NCBI RefSeq assembly: GCF_023065955.2
Contig: NW_026622875.1
Span: forward strand, 15,541,001 to 15,605,000
Source of the DNA: Ursus arctos
Taxonomy: Eukaryota; Chordata; Mammalia; Carnivora; Ursidae
DNA: 64,000 nt
Direction: 5' to 3'
Position numbers and translations under genes: made by a program
In this document: positions 46,818-58,699 of the stretch, one piece after another
Layout: the number at the start of each line of letters is the position of its first letter
Numbering within the stretch: the stretch's first letter is position 1
Notes under the pieces: generated by a model
What the model was told of the DNA's origin: nothing
The model's database searches: none
Seen by the model: only the letters and a program-made list of their open reading frames with translations

Positions 46818-47486
46818 GTTAATGGTTCTTAAAGTGTGGTTAGGCACTCCCAGGAATCCCCTGGAACACTTGCATTGAATCCACAGGGTCAAAACTTTGT
46901 TCAGAATTATGCTGAGATATTATTTGCCATTTTTGCTTTTATTCTTTCATGAGTATGCAGTGGAATTTTGTAGAAGCTACATGACATGTGATATCACAAC
47001 AGATTTAGGAATCTAGAAGTCTTCTATTATGTCACATATTGAAGAGATTTGCCAAAGTGCACAATAATGCCACTCACTAATTTTTTTGCTTTAAAAATAT
47101 AATTATTTTATAAAAATATTTTGTGTATGTTAACATGCAATGCATTTATTACTTTAAAAATGAATTATTAAATAAATATTTTAAAATTTCCTCAAAAATT
47201 AAAATAATTTTTAATATAAAAAGTATTGATCAATATAACTCCCTTAAAAAAAAAAACCAAAAAAACTCCTTCAAGTCTTTTTTTTTTTTTTTTTAAGTAG
47301 GCTCCATGCCCGCAGTGTAGAGTCCAATGTGGCACTCAAACTCACAACCCTGAGATCAAGACCTGAGCCAAAATCAAGAGTCAGACACTCAACCAACAGC
47401 CACCCAGCTGCCCCAAGCTCTTTAAGGTCTTTAAGAATTTTTATAGGTTTAAAGGGGTTCTGAAATGAAAAAGTTTGAGAATTTCT
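46818..47486 (+). mobile_element. hAT-like non-autonomous DNA transposon, copy A
   Basis: The left end 'aatggttcttaaagtgtggt' and right end 'aaaaagtttgagaatt' form imperfect terminal inverted repeats of the Charlie/MER type. The interior 'gtggaattttgtagaagctacatgacatgtgatat' is shared, in reverse complement, with the copy at 49,540-49,905. No transposase frame remains. A SINE is inserted at 47,278-47,414. The exact family name is not certain. Confidence 0.65.
47278..47414 (-). mobile_element. Short, older CAN-SINE type, reverse, nested in hAT-like copy A
   Basis: T run of about 17, then 'aagtaggctccatgcccgcag', 'caacctgagatcaagacctgag' style core and 'gccacccagctgcccc' head. It is only about 137 bp: the CT-rich and (AAAT)n portion of the other copies is absent, marking a different subtype. 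Confidence 0.88.
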
Positions 47487-49190
47487 AATTTAGGCCGATC
47501 CTATTTAAATGAATTCTCTGAGTTACCAATTTATCATCTAACACATTGCCTGGTGTTAAATAAATATAGGTTAATTTTAGGAAAATATCTTTTCATCTTG
47601 CTAATTTATGGCAGAGGAGAAGATTTCTGTCATCTTTACAACTCCTATGAAAGTTCAGTATTTAAAAGTAAGAATTACAGGGATAGGTTTGGAGTTTATG
47701 CTGTTTTCTATTTTCATGCCATGGGGTCACAATAGGACAAATCTTAGGAATCCTTTGAATGTAAAATGAAAATAATGATTGTAGAGAATTAATTGCATAG
47801 CTGTGTAAGTAAGGCATGGTTGCTATGTGTTATCAACACCGGACATTTAGATCCAGAAACTTGTTTAGTGGCTGACACAGGATATGGGCATAACTTCAGA
47901 TCATCTTTAAAGAGTAGTCATTGACTTTGTAAACTTTATCAACAGAAAAGAAAAGGAAAAACAAAAAACAAGCTTTATTTCCATGGGGCCGTACTCAATG
48001 TATTTCATATCTAAGTATATTCAAACAAATATCTAAATTCCACATAATTGAATAATGAATATATAAGTTAAGAAACCACTGACAATGCTGTGTTTCTGAG
48101 GAAAAGGAGAATATATGAAAGGTAGGAAGAAGGCTACTTTAATTGTAGAAAGTAAGGAAAATGACCAGTTAGGAGCAGTTTTTAAGACCACTCTAATTAT
48201 TGCTTGCATTATGCCAAATTATTATCACTTTAAATTTTCTCACTCACATAATTAAGCACTTGCAAGTACTTAGTGATGATGTTTGCAGAGTTAAGGAAGT
48301 GTTATAAACATAAGACTCATCTACCAGACTAGATCATCCCTGGAAGAAACAACATGTGTTTTTCCTGAGACTATTCCAGAAATGAAAAAGAAAAAGATGA
48401 TTATATTAACAAATGCACAACAACAACAACAACAACAAAAGCACAACAACTTAGATGGGATATTTTAAGACAGTTGCTTATTAAGACAGGAAACCTACTT
48501 CACAGTCTGACTTGCCGCATCGCGTATTCTTGCGGGATTCCATGTGCTATGACATTGACCCTGGTTGGCTGTGGCGGGAGTGATTTCCAGCTTCTTTCTT
48601 ATCTCAAGACAAGGCAGAATGCAAACAAATGAAAGCCAGCATGTCACCTAGGACCTTGTTTCTCACAGTCAGCAGGAAACACATTCTTCATAAGATTGCT
48701 ATTTTTATTTACAAAAAAATGTGGGGCTGTTTGTTGTATCATCATTAAAACCGTCAGAGGATAAGAAAAAGTTGATGGATAACTTCCTGATGTAAATGAG
48801 TATCTGTTTTTTTTTTTAAACTCCCATAAGTGTAGAGGTCAGTAAAACACTCTAGTACAATAATACATATTTTAGTACTTATAAGAAGAAGCCTGGACAA
48901 TAATGTTCTAAGCTTGGTGAAGAACAAGGCAAGGCAAAGAAAGATGGATTGAGGAAAAGTGAAGTAAAGTACTTGCATCCAGTGATGAACTACATGTTCT
49001 CATTAATATTTGTACCCTATCAGTTGAAGTGTTATGTCGGCAGTAATTCCAGAAGAGGTTTTCTTATGCCAGGACTTCTTAGCCCCAGAGCAAGAGAGAC
49101 CCCAATGGGCTATAGATTTCCATGCTTCCTTACCCTACCATGTACATGGTATATTGTTACCTGCTTATTTTCCTCTTCCTGCACCCAGAA
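47487..49190. other. Intergenic DNA, no recognisable gene
   Basis: No gene recognised; open frames reach 96 codons without motifs. A (CAA)n repeat of about seven units lies at 48,417-48,438. Confidence 0.5.
48417..48438. repeat. (CAA)n microsatellite
   Basis: About seven CAA units. Confidence 0.9.
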
Positions 49191-49275
49191 GTCAGGGTCA
49201 ATGAAAGCAAAGATTTGTCTGCTTTCTTTACCACTATAAATCCAATGCACAAAATAGACATTCACGATTTGTTAG
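49190..49275 (+). mobile_element. Possible L2 3' fragment, sense
   Basis: 'aaagatttgtctgctttctttaccactataaatccaatgcac' roughly follows the L2 3' end pattern. Diverged and weak. Confidence 0.4.
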
Positions 49276-49539
49276 TTGTATGTATAACTATATAAAATTT
49301 CCAAAAGTAAGTTTTTATTTTTGGTTGTATTGCTTTCTATTAGCTGAAAGGGGTGGTTCCTAGTCAACAACACAGACTTTCAAGGAAAAGTCAACAAGAA
49401 GAATATAAAAAATTCTGTATATTGTCTTATACATACATTTAGAGAAATTATGTCTGTAGTAACATTCCTACATGTAGGACAAATACCAGAAATTAAACAT
49501 CAACTCTAGTAAAATTTAAAGACTTCTGTCAACCTGTAG
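49276..49539. other. Intergenic DNA, no recognisable gene
   Basis: Nothing recognised. Confidence 0.5.
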
Positions 49540-49905
49540 CAACAGTTCTCAAACTTTTTAGTCTCAGGACTACTTTGCACTTTTGAAATTTATTGAGGAC
49601 CTCCAAAGAGTTTTCTGCTTATGTGTGGTGTATCTCTAGATATTTACCATATCAGATATTAATACTGATAAAATTTAAAACATTTATTAATTCATTAAAA
49701 ATAGCATTGAATGTTTTTATAAGCAATCACTATCATTTCCAAAACAGAAAGTGAAAGAGTAGCTTTTTTTTTCTTACAATTTTCAAATCCCTTTAATGTC
49801 TATCTTGATAGAAGGCAGCTAGATTCTCATACCTGCTCCTATATTCAATCTGTTAGAATATCTCATATCAGGAGATTGAAAAAGACAAATTCTTCTTGTT
49901 CAAAT
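49540..49905 (-). mobile_element. hAT-like DNA transposon, copy B, truncated by L1
   Basis: It opens with 'acagttctcaaactttttag', the reverse complement of copy A's right end, and continues 'attgaggacctccaaagag' and 'gaaggcagctagattctcat', again matching copy A in reverse. It stops near 49,905 where L1 sequence begins, so the L1 probably inserted into it or deleted its remainder. I could not find the missing part beyond the L1. Confidence 0.65.
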
Positions 49906-50013
49906 AATAAGATCCACAAAATACCTATACTTAACATTATACTTAATGGTTAAACACTGAATACTTTCCCCCTAAGATTAGAAACAAGGACAACATATCC
50001 ACTCACACCTTTC

Positions 50014-50283
50014 TTGTTCAACATAGTACTGGAAGTGCTAGCCAGCATTATAAAGAAAGAAAAAGCAATAAAAGGCATACAGATTGGAAAGCAAAAAATA
50101 AAACTGTTCATATTTGCAGATGACATAATTGTCTACATGGAAAATCCCAAGGAATCTACAAGCCAAAACCAAAACCAACCAACCAACCAAACAAAACCCT
50201 CAAAATTGCTAGAACAAATAAGTGAGTTCAAGGTCATAGGATGCAAGATCAGCACTTTAACACACTATATTTCTATGTTCTAG
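50014..50283 (+). pseudogene. L1 ORF2 reverse transcriptase fragment with FADD motif
   Basis: This 89-codon open frame covers the palm of the L1 reverse transcriptase, the enzyme that copies L1 RNA at the nicked target. Residues 2-10 'FNIVLEVLA', then '[10 protein letters not shown]', then the catalytic 'FADD' at residues 34-37, followed by '[11 protein letters not shown]'. After that comes an insertion '[14 protein letters not shown]' from a CCAA-type repeat, then normal 'KLLEQISEF'. The start methionine is internal and only reflects where a stop-free frame begins. The frame ends at a stop that the intact family lacks, so no working enzyme is made. Confidence 0.85.
50173..50198. repeat. (CCAA)n expansion inside L1 RT frame
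   Basis: Short CCAA and AAAACC units that add about 13 codons without a frame change. Confidence 0.85.
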
Positions 50284-52000
50284 CAATGAAAATTTGGACA
50301 TAAAAATTAAAAATACAATATGATTTATAGTCACTCAAAAATGTAATACTTGGGTGTAAATTTAATAAAAATATGTTAATATAGAATTTATGGGCTTAAA
50401 ATTAAAATATAATAAAAGAAAGAAAATGACATAAATAAGTGTTCATGAACTGGAAGATGCAGCATAATAAAGATACCAATTCTCCTCAAACTGATGTATC
50501 ACATTTCCTATCGAGATACCAGCAAGATTTTTTCCAGATACAGACAAAATTATTCCAAAATTCATATGGAATTGAAAAGGACTTAAAATAGCTAAAAATT
50601 TTGAAACAGAAGAAAAAGGTGGGAGGAATCTTACTACATAGGTTCAGTAATCAAGATTGTGTGGTATTGACGGAAGGAGAGATTATTGGAACAGAACAGA
50701 GAACCTAGAAATAGACCCACACAAATATGCCCAAGTGACATTAGACAAAGGTGCAAAGGCAATTCAACGAAGAAAGGATAGCTTTTTTGACAAATGTGCT
50801 GGAACAGTTAGATAGCCAAAGGCAAAGAAAAAAAAATTGAACCTCAGTCTGAACCTTACACCTTATACATCAATTAAGTCAAATTGAATCATGAAATTAA
50901 ATGTCAAAGGTTTAGGACTAGGCCAAGAATTCTTAGACTTAACATCAAAAACACACCCATAAAAGAAATAATAATAAACTCAACTTCATCAAAATAACTT
51001 TTGCTCTGTAAAAGAACCTGCTAAGAGGATGAAAAGACAAACTACATAGTTGGAGGAAATATTTACAAGTGACATATCTGATAAAAGACTCTGTCTAGAC
51101 TCCATGAAGAATGCTTAAAGCTCAACAGTAAAAAAAGAAACAATCCCGTTAGAAAATGGGCAAAAGACATGAAGAGACACTTCACCGAATGCAAGTGGCA
51201 AAAAAGCGCGTGAAAAGTTGATTCAATATCATTATCTATCAGGGAAATGTCAATTTAAGCCATGACGAGCCATCACTATACAGTTATCAGAGTGGCTAAA
51301 ATAAAAAATAGTGACACCACCAAATTCTGGCAAAGATGTGAAGAAACCGGTTCACTTACTTGCATATTGTTGGTAGGAATGCAAAATGGTCTGGCCACTC
51401 TGGTAGACAGTTTAACAGTTTCTTAAAAACTAAACGTGTGGCTACCATATGACTAAACAATGGCATTCTTGAACATTTATCTCAGATAAATGAAGGCAGG
51501 GTCACACAGAAGTTTGTACACAAATGTTTATAGTAACTTTGTTCATAATAGCCAAAAACTGAATCAGTCCAGATGTTCTTCAACAAGTGAATGGCTATAC
51601 ATACTGTGGTGCATCTATACTGTAGAATGTCAGGATGAGCCAGTAATTTGCATATCCAAATACCAAATACCAAAAGATTACCTATTTTATGATTCCATTT
51701 GTACAGTATACTTTAAATGTCGAAATTACAGAAATATAGAACTGATTATTGGTTGCCAGTTAAAGACGGCAGGCAGAATGGAAAAGGGAAGTCATTGCTA
51801 CTATTAAAGAGTGACAGGAAGAATTTCCTTGTGACAGAGTTGTTCTGTATCTTGACTTTATCAGTGTCAGTATCCTTTTGATTTTGTACTACAGTTTTGA
51901 GATGTTACTTTTGGGTAAAGGGTACGTGAGATCTCTGTATTCTTTCTTTCAATTGCATTTGAAGTTATAATTATCTCTCAAAATAAAATAAAATAAATGT

Positions 52001-52526
52001 ATATATCTCAAAACTTAAATTTGTAAATTGGAGGTAATTTCACTGGCTTTGGAGGGGTGGTATCTACAATAGCATCAAACTACTTAAAATTAGTTTCACT
52101 TTTAATTTTTAAAAATCAGAAAACATTGTGACTACTACTGTTAAATAAACACTTTTCATAATGATAGAAGGAAGAGTGCTTCCTGGGAGCTTTCAGAATT
52201 TTCTTCTAAATATGATTTAACTAGAATATAAGCACTGTAATCTTAACTATTCTAAAGATCTAACAGTGAGCTCTTCAAAACTTTGCATACCTCATGAACA
52301 CTAAAAATTTGTTGCCAAGAGAAGCCGCTCGCTCACTTTCAACTGTGTTTTCATTGTCTTGAAAGACTTATTTAGGAGTTCTAGTTTTCATTGTTAGTGG
52401 AAGGGAATGTAAAGGAATAAATTATCTAAATGAATGTATGGAGAAATGGTGTTTTGATATCTATAACCTAATTTTCTTTCAAATGACCAGAGTTTTATAT
52501 CTGAAATTGGGTCAACATCAAGGCAG
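52001..52526. other. Intergenic DNA, no recognisable gene
   Basis: No gene or repeat recognised. Confidence 0.5.
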
Positions 52527-52884
52527 TTTTGTGCTCATGTCCCTCCCCTGCCCTCAAATTCATATGTTGAAACCCTAACCTACAATGTATTGGTAATATA
52601 TGATGAAACCTGATGATGTATTTAGGTCATAAGGGTGGAGCCCTCATGAATAGAATTAGTGCCCTTAGACACGGGAAGGATGATCTCTGCTCTTTGCCAT
52701 ATGAGGATACAATGAAAAGACAGCTGCCTGCAAATCCAAAAGAATGTTCTCACTAGACACTAGATATCCTGGCACCTTGATCTTGGATTTCCCAGCCTTC
52801 AGAACTGTAAAAAATAAATATTAATTATTTAAGCCATCCAGTTTGTGGTATTTTGTTATAGCAGCCAAAGCAGACTAAAAACAG
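52527..52884 (+). mobile_element. MLT1-type LTR (ERVL-MaLR), solo
   Basis: 'caaattcatatgttgaaaccctaacc' near the start, 'gtggagccctcatgaatag' and 'gggaaggatgatc..' in the middle, 'caccttgatcttggatttcccagcc', then 'aagccatccagtttgtggtattttgttatagcagcc' and 'agactaaaaacag' at the end. This is the standard MLT1 LTR order. No internal or second LTR is present, so it is a solo LTR. Non-coding. Confidence 0.85.
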
Positions 52885-53440
52885 GTGTTATTGTAATACT
52901 TTAAAGAATGTATAAGGATGAATATATGAAAGGGTGAAAAATTGGAGTTACCATAGAAACCCATCTTGCAGAGCCCAGGTCCAGTTGGCATGATGCTGCA
53001 CAGCGAGAACACCTTGGGCTGAGAGGTGTCCACTCCCTTGGCTTCCAAACACCAGGACATTCAGCAAAATGATTACCTTTAGCATCTCAGTATCTGCTGT
53101 GGGAGTTCGGAAGACAGTTAAGAGACTTAAAGGACTGATTGTTTTCCAAAGAGCCTTGAAGAGATTGGGAGGAAAAAAAGTATAATAGATTTTTCAGGGG
53201 GGTCCTTTAGTTGAGCTGTTGAATCTATAAACCTCTTGAACATGGGAAAGCATGATGCTTGTTTTTATCTGCCTCTGTTGACACCCCAATTAGAATTAAT
53301 TGGAATGACATTGTTTTCATAAAAATACTAAGAGCCTGTGTATCAGTTTTAATCAAATATAAAAAGTTATTTATGCCAAGAACAACAATATAGACATTAG
53401 CATATTATAAAAATAATACTTCCTCAGCAATCAGGGAGTT
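52885..53440. other. Intergenic DNA, no recognisable gene
   Basis: No gene or repeat recognised. Confidence 0.5.
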
Positions 53441-53565
53441 TAATCTCCTCATTTTGTCCATGGAGGAAATTAAAGCTCTGTAAACTAAATGGATTTATTC
53501 CAGTCCAAAAACTAATTAGTGGCAGAGCAAGCCCTAGACTTCTAGGTCTTCGACTTGAGGTCTTT
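53441..53565 (-). mobile_element. MIR, antisense
   Basis: 'cattttgtccatggaggaaattaaagctctg', then 'gtggcagagcaagccctagacttctaggtct' in reversed MIR order. Confidence 0.75.
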
Positions 53566-54188
53566 GACTTTAAGTTCATTGGTTGTTAATTGTGCTACTT
53601 TATTAACAAAGAGGATATGTTCTAGTTGCAAATCGTTTTTGTCCCTCCCTTCCAAAAAACAGCCAAAAAATATAGAATGCATAGTTCAATATTTTACAAT
53701 GTTCACGGCAGATATTTAGAATGGTCTAACTTTTGTATATTCCGGGTCCTGTCTAGTATTCTTCCTGTTTTCAAGGGGCTGGAAAACAAAACATTTCATT
53801 TCCAAGATTCCCTTGTGGGTACATTTCTGAATGTGTTTAGGTTCTGTCGATTACATGTATCCTGGCAAGCCTTGGATTTGGGTCTGAATCGTGAAGGGAG
53901 GAAAGCGAGGGCCAAGGCGTCCATTTCCTGGCATGGCGGTGGGGGGCGGGGGCAGCTGGTTTCCGCAGTTGTAGCTTTTAGCTGCATGGGGGCCTCTTTC
54001 CTATTCACAGGCAGCACAGCCAATTATACATAATTAGAAATAAAAGTGTCAAAATGCAAATGCTGATTGAGTTGATGTGCAAAACTCATCAATACTAAAG
54101 GGTAATTGGTTAATTAAATTAGAGTTAATGATAATTTCAGGACCCTTATTGTTTTGGTGATGGAACTGATTAACATTTCTAGAGGATT
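53566..54188. other. Intergenic DNA with a chance 135-codon open frame
   Basis: The plus frame at 53,626-54,033 has 135 codons, the longest on this strand. Its translation contains a Gly/Arg-rich stretch from a G-rich patch at 53,930-53,955 and a hydrophobic C-terminal segment, but matches no family I know. With no recognisable splice or promoter context I treat it as chance. Confidence 0.45.
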
Positions 54189-54189
54189 C

Positions 54190-54372
54190 TATGAACCTGG
54201 TACAGGGCCTCATTTTTTTATGCACTTCATTTCATGTGGTGACTCTACAACTCTAGTTCCATACAGTATTTTTATTCCCATTTTCCAGGTATAGAGACTG
54301 AGTTTCAGAGAGATTAAAACACTTGCCCTGAGTCATGAACACAAGGCTTGGGACAGAGGCTTCTCCCATCTC
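54190..54372 (-). mobile_element. MIR, antisense
   Basis: 'attcccattttccaggtatagagactgagtttcagagagatt' and 'acacttgccctgagtcatgaac' are the reversed MIR core and flank. Confidence 0.85.
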
Positions 54373-54523
54373 ATAATTTTGAATTGGGTCTGGTATATTT
54401 TCATTGACATGGCTAGGAATAAATTGAAACTGTTGTTCAGATACAGTTTTCTCATGGGAAGGAAGGCAGGAAGTCCTGTTTTCCATGATTTATGGCTTTT
54501 TTCCCTTTTGGATGGCTTTTTTT

Positions 54524-54552
54524 TTTTTTTTATAAAGGGTTTATTTATTTGG
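54524..54552. repeat. Poly-T tract
   Basis: About 15 T followed by 'ataaagggtttatttattt'. It may be a decayed retro tail. Confidence 0.6.
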
Positions 54553-54644
54553 CCCAGAGGATTCATTAATAATAACCAACAAATAACAACAAACGACATC
54601 TGTATCAGTTTACAGTGTATTTTCTTGCAATGCGTTTTCTTATA

Positions 54645-54805
54645 TGTTGTCTTGTTTTATCTTCACAACTACTCAGCAGAGATAGGTACCATTCCTTTCT
54701 AATTTTAAGATCCAAATTGAGTCACAAAAGTGAAGTTATTGCCTCAAATCATGCAGTAAGTGGAGATTCTGGATCCCAAATGCCAGAATTTAGTCCCCAA
54801 ACTTC
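54645..54805 (-). mobile_element. MIR, antisense
   Basis: 'ttatcttcacaactactcagcagagataggtaccatt', 'ccaaattgagtcacaaaagtgaagttattgcctcaaatcatgcag' and 'gattctggatcccaaatgcc' follow the reversed MIR order. Confidence 0.75.
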
Positions 54806-54984
54806 AGTAGAATCTATTATTGCTTATAAGAGATGAGCACTGACCTGGAGATCCTCAGAGACATCCTGAGCCACACAAAGGACCAAGGTTACAGGAAAAG
54901 AAAGTGGTGTTCTGTTTAACACTTTATCCATTTCATTCCCATTAGCCACTTATGTTATTGATTATAGTAGGTATTAACTGTTCA

Positions 54985-55120
54985 TGTTTGTCTTCTCAAT
55001 ATTCTGTACAAAGTAGACTATGAAGGCTAGTATTTCGCTTTATTCACTTTAATACTTCTAGCACTTATCACAATGCCTTGCATAAAGTAGGCATTTGGTT
55101 ATATGCTGATGAATGAGTGT
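54985..55120 (+). mobile_element. L2 3' end, sense
   Basis: 'ttcactttaatacttctagcacttatcacaatgccttgcataaagtaggcatt' and 'tgatgaatgagtg' are the L2 3' terminus with its short terminal repeat. Confidence 0.7.
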
Positions 55121-56415
55121 GATAGATTAACTTTCAAAGCAGAATAAAAACAATGAATTTTTTAGTCCAATATTTTATCTGATTTTTTTTCCTTTATCAC
55201 TATAATAGGTTTGGTATATGCTGATCAGCATGAGGTATAAGAAATATTGGTACAGAAATAATTAGTGTGTTTTAGAAACATCCTGTTATTACTACCACCT
55301 ATATCTGGCCAAATACTTTACCAAATATCTTACTACTAAATTAGAAAATCTTAATACAGAAGCACCCTATCTAGAAGAGTACACTATTATGATTTTCGCC
55401 CTTCACACATCAAAATAAAACAAATCACATTGGATTAGTAATTTCTTTTTTGTGCCGAAACCAAATGGCAGCTGTACCTGCCTTTGGAATCATGATAAAT
55501 GAAGTTTCCCCAAAGTGAAATTCAATCCAGACCCTGAGTCATATTACCAAGCACTGGTCAATGAAAACAACCACTAAGAGAAAGAATCCTGATTTATTTC
55601 TTCAATTTTCTCATGCAGACAGAGCATTTGTGGTCAGATGGCACTTAAATTGAATAAAAACATTCCGATTTTAAGTCTTTATTTTTCTGACCTTTGTATA
55701 TGATGGAAGACTATTGCAAATCTGCTCTGGAAATCTCCCAGGTTTGAATGAATGTTTGCATTGCAAAATGTCCTAGCTTTTGTTGTGTGCCCTTAAGGTG
55801 GTGGTTACTGTATGAAGCTTTTTTTTTTTTTTTTCTTTAACTGCAGGAAACATCTAGTTCTATTGAAAATGTCCATCTAGTTTTTAGGTCATTTTGCAGC
55901 CCCCGGATACATAAATGCCTCAGAGTTGTTGACTCTGAGATACAGGTGTGGCCTATAGGATTTACAATGTGTGAAAAGCAGAAAGAAATAGAGCAGAAGT
56001 CTGATGACCCTGAACCATTCTAAATCACCTTGCTGACAGGAAATTCGCTTTTCTTGTCAATTGTCGTTGATCATACCAAATAATATTAACCTCTGTTTGG
56101 AGGCTATTTAATTCAATGAATTCTGAATTAATTTTAAAGAATTTTTGGATTTTTTTTAAGAATCAATAACTAGTAGTTACAGAGATAATGACCTCTGAAG
56201 AATCAGAAGAATTGGATAGGCTAAGACTCTGAAATGAAAGTAGATTCAGAATTGGCTTTAATCAGTGAACTTTCCATTTCATTTTAGCACTATTCTCATT
56301 GTATTAGAGTTAACCATTTCTTTATCTGATTTATCCACTAGATAACTATCTCATTAATGTTAGAGGCTGAATTTTATTTACCTTCATAAAATCGGAATGT
56401 TACCTGTGTAATCTC
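55121..56415. other. Intergenic DNA, no recognisable gene
   Basis: A T run lies at about 55,820-55,833. No element or gene recognised. Confidence 0.5.
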
Positions 56416-56419
56416 ACAC

Positions 56420-56478
56420 CATTATCAAGCCAGTGCATCATACATAATAGATATTCAGTAAATAGTTGTGAACTCCTC
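56420..56478 (+). mobile_element. Possible L2/MIR 3' fragment
   Basis: 'ccagtgcatcatacataatagatattcagtaaatagttgtgaa' resembles the L2/MIR terminal sequence; short and diverged. Confidence 0.45.
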
Positions 56479-57085
56479 AAATATTCTCTCTATATGTTAT
56501 ATAAATACTTCCCTTTGGTTGTATTCTATGACGAACACATATCAAGTAGATTTCAATTATTCATTTTAATATGAAATATGGTCTATAATATTTCAGATTA
56601 TAGGGCTTTTTTGAACTAGTTCTTTTGAGATTAATGCTACTAAAATTTTGAATGTTTTCTTGTCATGTTCAGAGAGTTAGAATGTCTTTGAGTAAATTAT
56701 GCAAATAATTTAATTTGGTGTGTTATGATTTTTTACAACTTGCACAGAAATGTATGTTCCTCCAAACAATACTGTGAAGTAGAAACATTAGGTATATTGT
56801 TATTGCTATTATTATTATTTTTAAAATTAACTACACTTTATAAAAGAGACAGGCAAATTTTATAAAAGTCAAGTGATTTGTTTTAACTTTTTTACCTAAT
56901 AGGTATTGGACAAAGGGTTGGAACACAGATTTTTTAAATTTCAAACGCTCTGATTTTTTCCCACTATATGCTGTTTTTAATTTTAACCTATATCGTTTGA
57001 AGTTAAAATGTATTCATTAGAAAATTAGGTGTTCTTTCTGGTTTATTCCATAAATTTCAAACCATATTTGAAAGAGGTATAATGA
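56479..57085. other. AT-rich intergenic DNA, no recognisable gene
   Basis: Nothing recognised. Confidence 0.5.
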
Positions 57086-57089
57086 AAAG

Positions 57090-57385
57090 TAAGTGGATGT
57101 GAAGTCAGTTTGATTCTTAGCTGTGTCACGTAGATGTGACTTTAATTACAAATGTCTATAGAATTCTTCAGTAGAATACAAATAAATAAAATGAATAAGA
57201 AAGGACAAATGAGACCAGAAAAATCTGTGGGAATTTGAGACATTACTTAGACATTTGGTAACACAGTTTTCTCATCTGTAAAATAGGAATTTTTATATTT
57301 ATAGCACAGGGTTGGATAGAGGATAAGGTGAAAAGCACCCACCACTTGAACGTGGATACTATATTGACTATAATAATAATTCAAC
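57090..57385 (+). mobile_element. MIR, sense, with an A-rich interruption
   Basis: 'gaagtcagtttgattcttagctgtgtcacgtagatgtgac' is the MIR 5' half, and 'cagttttctcatctgtaaaatagg' its core. About 100 bases of A-rich DNA separate them. The rest grades to '..gataaggtgaaaagcacccacc'. Confidence 0.65.
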
Positions 57386-58382
57386 TGTGGTTAAATCCTG
57401 CCAGAAGTGCAGATGATTCATTTGGCCTCCTAAACTTTATCTGAATATACCTATGTTTAAAAATACACCATCATTTCAAAATAAATGATAAATTTTCTCA
57501 TTTATATTGCCATTCTTTCTAAAAATATATTTTTGTAATCTCTGTGTTATTAATTTTCTAGTTCTATATTCCAGATGGATTTGGGGATAATGTAGTATCA
57601 AACAACTTTGTAAAATCTCAGGCCTATTGATTGAAATAGTATACTGCCAAAAATAAATAAATTTTAAGAAAAAGAAATATACTGCCATTCTTGCTATTGG
57701 TATTTGGATACAATTTAAAAAAAATTTTTCCCATTCAAAAAGTTTATGAAAAATATGATTAACATGATAATGATACACCTCATTCTTCAAAGCCCATCAG
57801 AATGTTCTTTCTGGCCTAATTCATAAATAAGACTAATGTGTGTGTAGAAGTTATCTTTCATTGGATCATGTATTTAGACAAATTTCAGTATAAATAGCAA
57901 TTTATTTTTTTACTCAGTATTTGAACTTTGCCCTCTTTCTGGAAGTTGTAACTAAACATCTCAAAAAAGGAGTCTTTTATGTATAATATGTTTGACATTA
58001 ATTAGTTTCCATTCTTGGGTACTGGTATGAAGATCATAAATTCATTTCTTGGACTCAGGAGACCACACTTAATAAATGGATGAATATTTAGAAAACAAAA
58101 ATGAAAACAGTGTTGCATGTAAAATGCATCTAAATAGGGGCCTATGATAAGAGAGAGAAAAAAAAAAAAGGAAAGCAGCCTTTCCTATGTAATAGATATA
58201 CAGAATAAAGATTTAAAGAATGTCAAGTGATCTTATATTAGTAACATTCTTCCCACTTTTTCTCATTTTACTTTAATGTCTTTATTATGTATATTTTAAA
58301 TACTAATCACATATATTTATGACCACATATGTAATCATCAAGAATGAATGACAACCATCTCTTAAAATTCATATTATTAATT
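57386..58382. other. AT-rich intergenic DNA, no recognisable gene
   Basis: A minus-strand open frame of 104 codons at 57,476-57,790 is rich in Ile, Tyr, Phe and Lys as expected from AT composition, with no motif. No repeat recognised. Confidence 0.5.
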
Positions 58383-58397
58383 AAAATGGAAAATGTT

Positions 58398-58590
58398 GGG
58401 GCACCTGGGTGGCTCAGTTGGTTAAACATCCAACTTTTGATTTTTTTGAGGTCATAATCTCAGGGTTGTGGGATCGAGCCCCACATTGGGCTCCACACTC
58501 AGGATGGAGTCTACTCCAGATTCTCTCTCTCTCTCTGCCCCTCCCCCTGCTCTCTCTCTGCTCTCTCTCTCTAATTAAATAAAAGCTTAA
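58398..58590 (+). mobile_element. CAN-SINE
   Basis: Head 'ggggcacctgggtggctcag', 'gaggtcataatctcagggttg' core, CT-rich segment and a short 'aattaaataaaagctt' tail. A perfect 15-bp target duplication, 'aaaatggaaaatgtt', lies at 58,383-58,397 and 58,591-58,605. Confidence 0.96.
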
Positions 58591-58699
58591 AAAATGGAAA
58601 ATGTTAATGCCTGGTAGGACATCCTTCATTTATATTTACAAGATGCTTCACCTTTGGTAATGATGCTTAAAACAGTTCCATAAACAGTTACTTCCTCTT

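Larger units (their letters stand above)
49908..52000 (+). mobile_element. 5'-truncated L1 carrying reverse transcriptase region
   Basis: L1 sequence starts inside ORF2 upstream of the reverse transcriptase catalytic motif and runs through the rest of ORF2, with an internal deletion near 51,640, to a 3'UTR. The 3'UTR has 'gacagagttgttctgtatcttg', 'gggtaaagggtacgtgagatctctgtatt' and an 'aaaataaaataaaataaatg' tail. Total about 2.1 kb of a roughly 6-kb element. Numerous stops show it is inactive. Confidence 0.9.

Noticed and set aside
53626..54033. 135-codon plus-strand frame
   Set aside because: No recognisable domain; one part is encoded by a G-rich run, and it overlaps a 75-codon frame on the other strand. 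A frame this long is expected by chance somewhere in 64 kb.
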